A DNA stretch of 6,500 nucleotides from Candidatus Sabulitectum sp. (GTDB taxonomy: Bacteria > Fermentibacterota > Fermentibacteria > Fermentibacterales > JCC-6). A program made the position numbers and the translations under genes. The number at the start of each line of letters is the position of its first letter. Position 1 is the stretch's first letter. Of this stretch, positions 1 through 4,938 are shown in pieces. Location of the stretch: contig JAOZRM010000174.1 in the NCBI GenBank assembly GCA_029940175.1, positions 1 through 6,500 of the forward strand, in the 5' to 3' direction. The notes under the pieces are model-generated. The model was not told the origin of the DNA and ran no database searches. It saw only the letters and a list, made by a program, of their open reading frames with translations.

Positions 1-195
1 ATCTTCAACGGTGATGATTCCACTCCACTACGGGTGTTTGACATAACTGGCAGAGAAGTAGCTTGTGTACCTTTGTCTGAGGGTATCGGTTTATGGAACT
101 GTACGGATTATTCCGGTGAAAAACTCCCCGTGGGAGTTTATACTGTTACCGGACATCAAGGTGTTGCTGTGCGTCTGACCCTTCTGGGAGAGTGA
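1..195 (+). CDS. Secreted protein C-terminus, FlgD/Ig-like sorting domain (partial)
   Basis: The frame is open from base 1 and ends with TGA at 193-195, leaving the last 64 residues of a protein that begins outside the window. Visible blocks are LRVFDITGREV, then a G-x-G-L-W-x-C-T-D-x-S-G run, then LPVGVYTVTG, and a short basic-hydrophobic end (VRLTLLGE). This order (V-D-x-x-G-R-x-V, W-x-G-x-D-x-x-G, V-x-x-G-x-Y) is characteristic of FlgD-like Ig domains and type IX-like C-terminal sorting domains, which close many exported proteases, hydrolases and adhesins in FCB-related bacteria. The domain would mark the protein for export or surface attachment. What the missing N-terminal part does cannot be told. 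A cysteine replaces the usual Gly in the W-x-G-x-D block. Confidence is high for the family and nil for the specific function. Confidence 0.75.
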   Translation: MFNGDDSTPLRVFDITGREVACVPLSEGIGLWNCTDYSGEKLPVGVYTVTGHQGVAVRLTLLGE

Positions 196-548
196 AGATG
201 AAATCCATGTTATTTGGAACCTTGAAGAGTAGACTGGTACAGGACTGACTCTGCCACAACTGGATTGGGGTGAAGGGATCAAGAATTGTTCCTTGTTACA
301 GTGAGCCGTTTGTTCTTCAAAACTCTGCGAATCAATAATGAAGAACTCTAATCGTCACTTATGGAACATCTGCCCGTAACACAGCTACTATTCAAGTGGT
401 GAAGCTGAAGATATAATTGACAGCAGAAAATTGCATTACCCGGCTTCTGTTTAAAAGGGTATGATAAAGGTGTGGAGTTTGCGTTGCGATACACAGGCTT
501 TGCATTTGTTGGAACATCTTTTTTGCTGCTTTGAAAGGTAAGGAAATT
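196..548. other. Gene-poor interval between secreted protein and lipoprotein
   Basis: This 353-base gap has no intact gene. The longest ATG-started frames on the + strand, at 198 and 338, give only 16 and 13 residues. Its only recognisable content is the sorting-domain remnant at 249-416. A perfect TTGACA at 417-422 has no -10 hexamer at the proper distance. No terminator hairpin with a T-run was seen after the stop at 195. The promoter of the downstream lipoprotein probably lies here but could not be placed. Confidence 0.5.
249..416 (+). pseudogene. Decayed FlgD/Ig-like sorting-domain remnant
   Basis: One frame from about 249 to a TAA at 414-416 is interrupted only by tandem stops TAA-TGA at 336-341. 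Before the stops it reads EPFVLQNSANQ, and after them RTLIVTYGTSARNTATIQVVKL. Joined across the stops, this resembles the start of the sorting domain seen at the left edge, where the family pattern is F-x-L-x-Q-N-x-P-N-P, then T-x-I-x-Y, then V-T-I-x-V-x-x-L. It has no start codon or ribosome binding site and stops before the G-R and W-x-G-x-D blocks. I infer the remnant of a second, possibly duplicated, secreted-protein gene. The match is short and was judged by eye, so chance similarity remains possible. Confidence 0.35.
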
Positions 549-1187
549 ATGAATTACAAGTTGTTGATTCTACCTTTGTTGTTTCTACTTATAACCGGTT
601 GTGGCATAACCGATATTCTTTCTTTTACTAATGCGAACTTCAGGGTGGAAAACACTACAGAATTTGCCATTTGCGGTATAGACATCTCTGATCTGAGTAG
701 CTTGTCTGTTTCTGAAGCGTTGACAATTGGGCAGTACTGGATTCAGGGTGAGTGTCCTATGGACTTCAATCTTGGTCTTGGTATTAAGAATCCCAATATA
801 GGGGAATCAGGTCTGCCCAAGATCTCCATAACTCTTACGTCTCTTGATTACGATGTGTTCATGGACACTATTGAAGGTATTGAAGAAGATACTGTTCAGG
901 TTGCAGAGGGCTTGTTCTCCGGAGCATTCGGTATAGGAGATGATGGAGAAATTGCTGTGCTTGACCTTGGAATTGCCTTCGATGGTTTCCAGATATTCGA
1001 GATACTGGGGCCTCTTGGCATTGTTGATCTTGCTCTGGCCATCGGTGGTATTGAAGGGGATATTCGAGATGAGGATCACCTTGGAAGACTTCAGATGTTC
1101 ATGGTTCCCACAATCGACACACCTCTGGGCGATATGACATGGGAAGAAGGCTTCTGGGTAGGGCTGGACTGGACAGACGGCTCTTGA
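549..1187 (+). CDS. Lipoprotein with LEA14/WHy-like domain
   Basis: This gene encodes a 212-residue protein. The start is taken at ATG 549 rather than the in-frame TTG at 531, because the ATG is preceded by GAAAGG (533-538) and AAGGA (540-544) and gives a clean signal peptide. Residues 1-18 are a lipoprotein signal: MNYK, a hydrophobic run, and the lipobox ITGC with lipidated Cys18. The mature protein would be tethered to a membrane facing the periplasm or outside. Around residues 72-110, FNLGLGIKNPN is followed by alternating beta-type segments and SLDYDVFMD. This recalls the NPN motif and strand pattern of LEA14/WHy domains, beta-sandwiches in stress-related and many bacterial lipoproteins of unknown role. 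The mature chain is acidic and rich in Gly, Ile and Asp. It stands alone on its strand just before the tRNA, whose promoter begins at its stop codon. Lipoprotein status is firm. The LEA14 assignment is tentative and no biochemical role is known. Confidence 0.72.
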   Translation: MNYKLLILPLLFLLITGCGITDILSFTNANFRVENTTEFAICGIDISDLSSLSVSEALTIGQYWIQGECPMDFNLGLGIKNPNIGESGLPKISITLTSLDYDVFMDTIEGIEEDTVQVAEGLFSGAFGIGDDGEIAVLDLGIAFDGFQIFEILGPLGIVDLALAIGGIEGDIRDEDHLGRLQMFMVPTIDTPLGDMTWEEGFWVGLDWTDGS

Positions 1188-1212
1188 TTTATTTTTCTGA
1201 CTTTTGTATGAT
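1184..1212 (+). promoter_or_regulatory. Probable sigma-70-type promoter of tRNA-Cys / redox operon
   Basis: TTGATT at 1184-1189 (four of six consensus matches) and TATGAT at 1207-1212 (five of six) are separated by exactly 17 bases. Transcription would begin near 1219-1220, about 18 bases before the mature tRNA. The -35 box overlaps the stop codon of the lipoprotein gene. With no terminator visible after the tRNA, this promoter probably also drives the CxxC, 4Fe-4S and thioredoxin genes. Confidence 0.6.
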
Positions 1213-1237
1213 TGCGTCCCAATGAGTAAAAAAGAAA

Positions 1238-1312
1238 GGCGACGTGGCCAAGTGGTAAGGCAGTGGACTGCAAATCCACCATTCACCAGTTCGACTCTGG
1301 TCGTCGCCTCCA
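1238..1312 (+). tRNA. tRNA-Cys (anticodon GCA)
   Basis: All cloverleaf arms fold by hand. The acceptor stem is GGCGACG (1238-1244) paired with CGTCGCC (1302-1308). The D stem is GCC/GGC. The anticodon stem GTGGA (1263-1267) pairs with TCCAC (1275-1279) around the loop CTGCAAA, placing anticodon GCA at 1270-1272. A short variable region CATTC is followed by the T stem ACCAG/CTGGT with loop TTCGACT. The discriminator base is T1309 (U73), the expected identity element for tRNA-Cys, and CCA is encoded at 1310-1312. It decodes UGC and UGU. The gene lies directly upstream of a cysteine-rich redox operon and has its own plausible promoter 26 bases upstream. The open frame of the following small protein continues back through it. 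Confidence 0.97.
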
Positions 1313-1440
1313 TTCCTTTACGAATAACCCTTTTTGTTATTGCATTTCTTTTGGTTGCAGCCGGATTTATTTTTGGTGATCCCGCTGCAATTCTTTCCAA
1401 AGCAACGAATATCTGTCTGGAATGCATAGGAATAGGCTGA
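1312..1440 (+). CDS. CD1871A-like small membrane CxxC protein
   Basis: The frame ends with a single hydrophobic helix (ITLFVIAFLLVAAGFIFG), then DPAAILSKATN and the terminal motif ICLECIGIG with TGA at 1438-1440. This matches from memory a family of roughly 45-residue peptides (CD1871A type) found beside a 4Fe-4S membrane protein and a thioredoxin-like protein in clostridia and other anaerobes. One transmembrane segment holds a CxxC pair (C35 and C38 if counted from 1312), probably redox-active or metal-binding. The start is unclear. The listed position is an ATT that would give the usual length of 42 residues but shares its A with the tRNA CCA end. The frame stays open upstream through the whole tRNA to ATG 1222 (N-terminus MSKKERRR, 72 residues) and TTG/ATG positions near 1204. 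The only later TTG, at 1351, would cut into the helix. No ribosome binding site precedes any candidate. The last 19 bases overlap the next gene. The family call is fairly sure; the 5' end is not. Confidence 0.6.
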   Translation: MPLRITLFVIAFLLVAAGFIFGDPAAILSKATNICLECIGIG

Positions 1441-2297
1441 CACGGCACTCCGTGTTGCGGAAAACTGTGCAGTTCGGTGCTCTGCTGGCAAGCAATCTGC
1501 ACCTTACAGGCTGGGTGGATGGTACCATTTACACAGGTGCATCCAAAGTGGCGATGATCCCGGGGCTTCACTGTTACAGCTGTCCTTCCAGTGTTCTTGC
1601 ATGCCCTACAGGTTCTTTGCAGTCAATACTGGCCACACCTAATTTCTGGGGTATGCTTGCTACAGGCAGACCTGATGCTTTGATAGTGCTGGGAGTTATT
1701 GGGTTTATCGCTCTGATTGGTCTTCTGGCAGGCAGGTTCGCTTGCGGCTGGTTCTGCCCGTTTGGTCTTCTGCAGGATCTTCTTTACAAGATCCGTCTTC
1801 CTCGAATGTCTTTCCAGGAATCACTGCGACCAGCAAAGTACGCAATGCTCTTTATTCTTGTTTTTGCCCTTCCTGCCTTTCTCAGGCCGGTTGCCGGCGG
1901 AGCAGGAGATCCCTGGTTCTGCAAGGTGGTATGTCCAGCAGGAACATCCCTTGCAGGGTGGCCACTGGTCTCCACCTCCGGAGGGGTTTTCCAGATAGGG
2001 TTCCTGTTCTGGTGGAAATCTGCTGTTGCTGTTCTTGTGCTGTTATGGGCTATGGTTGTGGAGCGGCCTTTCTGCAGATCTCTCTGTCCGCTTGGGGCTG
2101 CCTGGGGTCTTCTTGGAAAAGTCTCAGTGTTCCAGATGCATGTATCGAATGCCTGTGTCAGTTGTGGAAAATGCGGTAAAGTATGCCCCATGGGTATCGA
2201 GATATACAAAACCCCGTCAAGTGCTGAATGCATCAGATGCGGACGGTGTGAAAAAGTGTGTCCTGTGGACGCAATTTCCCACTCGGTGAAGGGTTAG
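1422..2297 (+). CDS. Polytopic 4Fe-4S membrane protein (NapH/MauN-like)
   Basis: This gene encodes 291 residues with 17 cysteines. After a basic start, residues 46-65 contain PGLHCYSCP and ACPTGSLQ, the entry motif of a family of membrane ferredoxins. Transmembrane segments around 86-105, 140-158, 188-212 and nearby frame three C-x3-C-P pairs: CGWFCPFG (108-113), CKVVCPAG (167-172) and CRSLCPLG (218-223). The C-terminus carries two bacterial ferredoxin motifs C-x2-C-x2-C-x3-C-P (C245/248/251/255 and C270/273/276/280), each expected to bind a [4Fe-4S] cluster. Related proteins (NapH, NosR, MauN, CcoG groups) pass electrons between the cytoplasm and membrane or exported partners. ATG 1422 overlaps the CxxC peptide gene by 19 bases and has only a weak GGA before it, suggesting translational coupling. 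GTG 1452 is a less likely alternative start. The neighbouring exported thioredoxin points to a role as its electron donor, which is inference. The length and all motifs look intact. Confidence 0.88.
   Translation: MHRNRLTRHSVLRKTVQFGALLASNLHLTGWVDGTIYTGASKVAMIPGLHCYSCPSSVLACPTGSLQSILATPNFWGMLATGRPDALIVLGVIGFIALIGLLAGRFACGWFCPFGLLQDLLYKIRLPRMSFQESLRPAKYAMLFILVFALPAFLRPVAGGAGDPWFCKVVCPAGTSLAGWPLVSTSGGVFQIGFLFWWKSAVAVLVLLWAMVVERPFCRSLCPLGAAWGLLGKVSVFQMHVSNACVSCGKCGKVCPMGIEIYKTPSSAECIRCGRCEKVCPVDAISHSVKG
2288..2293 (+). promoter_or_regulatory. Ribosome binding site deciding the thioredoxin start
   Basis: GAAGGG lies six bases before TTG 2300 and inside the last codons of the 4Fe-4S gene. It favours TTG 2300 over the in-frame ATG 2258, which would add 14 non-signal residues, lies within the upstream gene and lacks such a site. 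Confidence 0.5.
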
Positions 2298-2299
2298 TT

Positions 2300-3088
2300 T
2301 TGAGAAAACACCTGTGGATACCTCTTGTTCTTTTTTTACTTATTCCTGTTTTTGTTGTTTCTCTTTCTCACCATGGGCCTGCTGGATCTTCCGTGAATGG
2401 TGCCCTGGTAACTGGAATTGGATCACTTGACAGTATTCTTGCTGCTTCTTCCGGCAAACCTGTTCTTATCAACTTCTGGGCCACATGGTGCGGTCCATGC
2501 GTACGCGAGATGCCCCTGCTTGATCAACTGGCTGTTGATCTTGGGGAAGACGCGGTGTTCATCGCAGTTGATCTTGGTGACCCGGAACTGTCCACCCTTG
2601 AGCTTTTCAGAGAGAACAATCCTGTAGGGATAACTGTTGTTTGGCTTTCTTCTCAAGAGGCGATCCTTATTGCTGATCGTTATGAACTTGCAGACGCGCT
2701 TCCGATGACATTGATATTCAACGGAGCAGGAGAGGAAACTGCTCGTGCGATAGGAGCCCGCAGTTTTGAATGGTTTGCCTCGGCAATGGACGGTGCTTCC
2801 GGGGGAGATGTTGCAGTGATTGAAGAGGAGACTGAAGTACACATTTATGTGGTTGGTCCCGCGGGTGATGCGGCTGTAGATGCCCTGGTTCTGGAGGCTT
2901 CAAGCATTGCAGGGGAACATGGCTACGATGTGCTTGATCCCACAGTACATGCAGATTCAATTGCCATGGCAGAGGCTTATCTGCCAGGTTCAGGATGGCC
3001 TTATGCACAGCTTTGCGTTGGCGGTGCCTGCAATCGGCCTGTAGGCACTCCGGAAGAGCTTCGCTCTGCTTATGAGAGCATGAGATAA
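2300..3088 (+). CDS. Exported TlpA-like thioredoxin with extra C-terminal domain
   Basis: This gene encodes 262 residues from a TTG start. Residues 1-21 are an uncleaved anchor or signal (basic RK, then a long hydrophobic run), placing the rest outside the cytoplasmic membrane. Residues about 40-165 form a TlpA/ResA-type thioredoxin domain: KPVLINFWATWCGPC with active-site C64 and C67, a following EMPLLDQL helix, strand VFIAVDLGD, and a probable cis-proline at ALPMTLIF (P135). Such domains reduce or rearrange disulfides in exported proteins, for example in cytochrome c maturation. Residues about 178-262 form a second alpha/beta domain (VHIYVVG strand, long helix, WPYAQLC, final PEELRSAY helix). 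It has no N-terminal CxxC but has C239 and C244 spaced as CVGGAC. It may be a degenerate second thioredoxin fold. The gene starts three bases after the 4Fe-4S gene stop, so the two are very likely co-translated and functionally paired. No CcdA/DsbD-type reductant is seen in the window. Confidence 0.85.
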   Translation: MRKHLWIPLVLFLLIPVFVVSLSHHGPAGSSVNGALVTGIGSLDSILAASSGKPVLINFWATWCGPCVREMPLLDQLAVDLGEDAVFIAVDLGDPELSTLELFRENNPVGITVVWLSSQEAILIADRYELADALPMTLIFNGAGEETARAIGARSFEWFASAMDGASGGDVAVIEEETEVHIYVVGPAGDAAVDALVLEASSIAGEHGYDVLDPTVHADSIAMAEAYLPGSGWPYAQLCVGGACNRPVGTPEELRSAYESMR

Positions 3089-4096
3089 TTGGGAGCTCCT
3101 CCCGTTTCAGTTCTGATACCCTTCAAGAATACAGACAGGTTCATTTCATCCGCTCTGGAGTCCATTGCCTCCCAGACAATGACTGACTTTGAAGTGATAA
3201 TGGTTGATGATGGATCTTCCGACAATTCCCGGACAATCGCTGAAGGGTTCTGCAGTCGCGATAACCGGTTCAAGATCTTTAACGGTGGTCTGGGATTGGT
3301 TCATTCCTTGAATTGCGGGCTTTCCAAAGCCAGGGGCAAGTGGATAGCAAGGTTTGACAGTGATGATATCTGTCATCCTGACAGACTGCAGTTGCAGTTG
3401 GCCAGTGCAGAGATTCATGGAGAAAAAGCTGTGGTTTCCTGCCGGGTAAGAAGTTTTCCTCATTTTGAGGTCAGTTCCGGTTACAGATCGTATGAACAGT
3501 GGATCAACAGTCTTGAATCTGCAGAGGATATTGAACGCAGCCTGTTCATTGAGAGTCCCGTACCACACCCTACAGCTTTTTTCAGCAGAGCAGCTGTAAT
3601 TGATGCAGGGGGCTATTGCGATCTTGGTCTTCCCGAGGATTACGAACTATGGCTCAGGCTATGGAGCAGGGGTTTCAGTTTTATCAGAGTACCGAGAACT
3701 CTTCTGGCCTGGAGAGAGAGAGCTGACAGATTCAGCAGAACCAGCTCCATGTATTCTTTAACATCTTTTTACAGGGCCAAGGCGCTTTATCTTGGGCTTG
3801 TACCCTGTCTTAAGGAGAGAAGGGTTTTCATGGCAGGAACCGGTCAGTCCGCTCGCAGACTCGGCAAGGAAATCCAGAGAGAGGGATTTCATATAGAAGC
3901 TTTTCTTTCACCAGACTCTGTAACCCCTGGAAGGGAGCTGAGAGGCAGACCTGTAATCAGCATTTCACAGTGGCAGAGTTCCGCTGAATTACCGGTGCTG
4001 GTCGCCTCCAGGAAACCCGGTGCATCAAGTTCCATTCAGGGTTATCTTGAGGAAAAAGGACTACTTAACTGGGTGGATTTTGTGTTATGCTCGTGA
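3089..4096 (+). CDS. Family 2 glycosyltransferase with Rossmann-like C-terminal domain
   Basis: This gene encodes 335 residues starting at TTG 3089, immediately after the TAA of the thioredoxin gene; a GAGAG about ten bases upstream could serve as ribosome binding site. Residues 5-100 are a GT-A fold: VSVLIPFKN, FEVIMVDDGSSD (nucleotide-binding D40/D41), and ARFDSDDICHPDRL with the metal-binding D-S-D-D at 90-93. P182-W188 (PEDYELW) carries the ED pair typical of the catalytic base region. The enzyme should transfer a sugar from a nucleotide donor to a polysaccharide or lipid acceptor at the inner face of the membrane; the sugar cannot be read. Residues about 244-335 add a second domain, RRVFMAGTGQSARRLGKEI with a G-x-G turn, GFHIEAFLSPD, and LRGRPVIS, resembling the Rossmann-like N-terminal domain of sugar acyltransferases (PglD/NeuD type). 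It has no evident link to the redox genes and may simply share their transcript. Confidence 0.85.
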   Translation: MGAPPVSVLIPFKNTDRFISSALESIASQTMTDFEVIMVDDGSSDNSRTIAEGFCSRDNRFKIFNGGLGLVHSLNCGLSKARGKWIARFDSDDICHPDRLQLQLASAEIHGEKAVVSCRVRSFPHFEVSSGYRSYEQWINSLESAEDIERSLFIESPVPHPTAFFSRAAVIDAGGYCDLGLPEDYELWLRLWSRGFSFIRVPRTLLAWRERADRFSRTSSMYSLTSFYRAKALYLGLVPCLKERRVFMAGTGQSARRLGKEIQREGFHIEAFLSPDSVTPGRELRGRPVISISQWQSSAELPVLVASRKPGASSSIQGYLEEKGLLNWVDFVLCS

Positions 4097-4098
4097 CA

Positions 4099-4126
4099 TT
4101 GGACGGCTAATTATTTATTCTATAAT
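4099..4126 (+). promoter_or_regulatory. Probable promoter of the STAS/kinase/NTPase operon
   Basis: A perfect TATAAT at 4121-4126 lies in the only sizeable gap (71 bases) between the glycosyltransferase and the STAS gene. TTGGAC at 4099-4104 is a weak -35 at 16 bases. Transcription would start near 4133, giving a leader of about 35 bases. The perfect -10 in an AT-rich stretch is the main support. Confidence 0.55.
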
Positions 4127-4155
4127 GGTACGCGGATCGGTTATCAATTTTTTAC

Positions 4156-4161
4156 AGGAGG
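4156..4161 (+). promoter_or_regulatory. Consensus ribosome binding site for the STAS gene
   Basis: A full AGGAGG sits six bases before GTG 4168. It fixes the start at this GTG rather than at the in-frame ATG 18 bases further on, and it is the strongest ribosome binding site in the window. Confidence 0.8.
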
Positions 4162-4167
4162 CTGATA

Positions 4168-4509
4168 GTGAAAATTAAAGAAGAGATGAAAGATGGTGTA
4201 ATGGTTCTACGCTTGAGCGGCAAGGTTATCAGCGGCCCTGATCTTATGGAGCTGAAAACCGTGTTCCAGACTGCTGTCAACAATGATATGGGAAATGTTC
4301 TTCTTGATCTTGGCCATGTGGCCTGGATGGATAGTTCCGGTCTTGGAGTTCTTGTCAGTGGATATACCTCATTATCCAGAGCCGGTGCACGCATGGTGAT
4401 TCTTAATGCAACCAAAAAGATACATGAACTTTTCATCATTACGAAGCTGATAACAATATTTGAGACTTTTACAGATGAAAAAGTAGCCCTTGCAAGCCTT
4501 AAGGAATAG
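4168..4509 (+). CDS. STAS anti-anti-sigma factor (RsbV/SpoIIAA type)
   Basis: This gene encodes 113 residues, the normal length of a single-domain anti-sigma factor antagonist. The STAS fold is evident: the VMVLRLSGKVISG beta hairpin, the NVLLDLGHV strand, and the hallmark WMDSSGLGVLV, where S57 corresponds to the serine phosphorylated in SpoIIAA. The C-terminal helix region includes KIHELFIITKLITIFETF. In partner switching, the unphosphorylated form binds the cognate kinase and releases its target, while phosphorylation by that kinase blocks binding. The next gene, two bases downstream, is just such a kinase, which supports the role. It is first in a new operon behind a promoter and a strong ribosome binding site. 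No PP2C phosphatase or sigma factor is visible in the window, so the final output is unknown; some pairs of this kind control things other than sigma factors. Confidence 0.9.
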   Translation: MKIKEEMKDGVMVLRLSGKVISGPDLMELKTVFQTAVNNDMGNVLLDLGHVAWMDSSGLGVLVSGYTSLSRAGARMVILNATKKIHELFIITKLITIFETFTDEKVALASLKE

Positions 4510-4511
4510 CC

Positions 4512-4928
4512 TTGCTTAAGGGAATAGTTCTCAAGATCCCCAGCGACAACAGCATTGTTGAGTCTGTACAGATCTTTGTAGAGAAGATCGGTCTTACTGC
4601 CGGTGTAAGTGAGGAGGATGTTACAGGGTTGTCCATTGCAGTTATGGAAGTTGTGAAAAATGCAATGGAACATGGTAACGGTGGCGATATTAGAAAGCAT
4701 GTAACAATCCATATCGATGTTTTCTCCGGTCGCTTGCAGTTTCTTATCGACGATTGCGGCACCTGGCAGCCTGAAGCCGACCTTGGTCATGAACCTGGAG
4801 AGGGCGAGGCTTTGATCAGCAGCCGGGGCAGGGGTGTTCTTATTGCACGGAATCTTGCCCGCTGGTTGGATTACGGGTTGAATCCAGAAGGAAAAACCAG
4901 AGCCACTCTGATCTGGCCACTTAGCTGA
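4512..4928 (+). CDS. RsbW-type GHKL serine kinase / anti-sigma factor
   Basis: This gene encodes 138 residues, a single HATPase_c_2 domain. The start is TTG 4512, served by AAGGAA at 4501-4506 inside the final codons of the STAS gene, so translation is coupled. The N box is SIAVMEVVKNAMEHGN (E46, N50, H54), the G1 box is LIDDCGTW (D81, G83), and the G2 region is SSRGRGVLIARNLAR (G106, G108). These residues bind ATP and Mg in SpoIIAB/RsbW kinases. It should phosphorylate the upstream STAS protein and, when that partner is phosphorylated, sequester another protein, classically a sigma factor. The protein is soluble with no membrane segment. The ATP-lid region between G1 and G2 contains a short acidic insert (EADLGHEPGEGEA). 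It could act on the downstream NTPase instead of a sigma factor, but nothing in the sequence proves that. Confidence 0.88.
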   Translation: MLKGIVLKIPSDNSIVESVQIFVEKIGLTAGVSEEDVTGLSIAVMEVVKNAMEHGNGGDIRKHVTIHIDVFSGRLQFLIDDCGTWQPEADLGHEPGEGEALISSRGRGVLIARNLARWLDYGLNPEGKTRATLIWPLS

Positions 4929-4938
4929 CGGAGTACTG

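Noticed and set aside
338..379. Small ATG frame (13 codons plus stop) in the gene-poor interval
   Set aside because: Too short, no ribosome binding site, and it overlaps the better-supported sorting-domain remnant in another frame.
417..422. Perfect TTGACA that could be a -35 box
   Set aside because: No -10-like hexamer occurs 15-19 bases downstream. The nearby TATGAT at 460-465 is far too distant.
1323..1341. Inverted repeat AATAAC / GTTATT around a T-rich loop just after the tRNA
   Set aside because: The stem is six mostly A-T pairs and no T-run follows the hairpin, so it is not a convincing terminator. It also lies in the conserved helix codons of the CxxC peptide.
807..1571. Minus-strand open frame of 254 codons
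   Set aside because: It spans the lipoprotein, the tRNA-Cys and the start of the 4Fe-4S gene in antisense. No recognisable motif, and overlap with a clear tRNA argues against it.
1742..2179. Plus-strand overlapping frame of 145 codons
   Set aside because: It is out of frame within the 4Fe-4S gene, whose cysteine motifs prove the correct frame.
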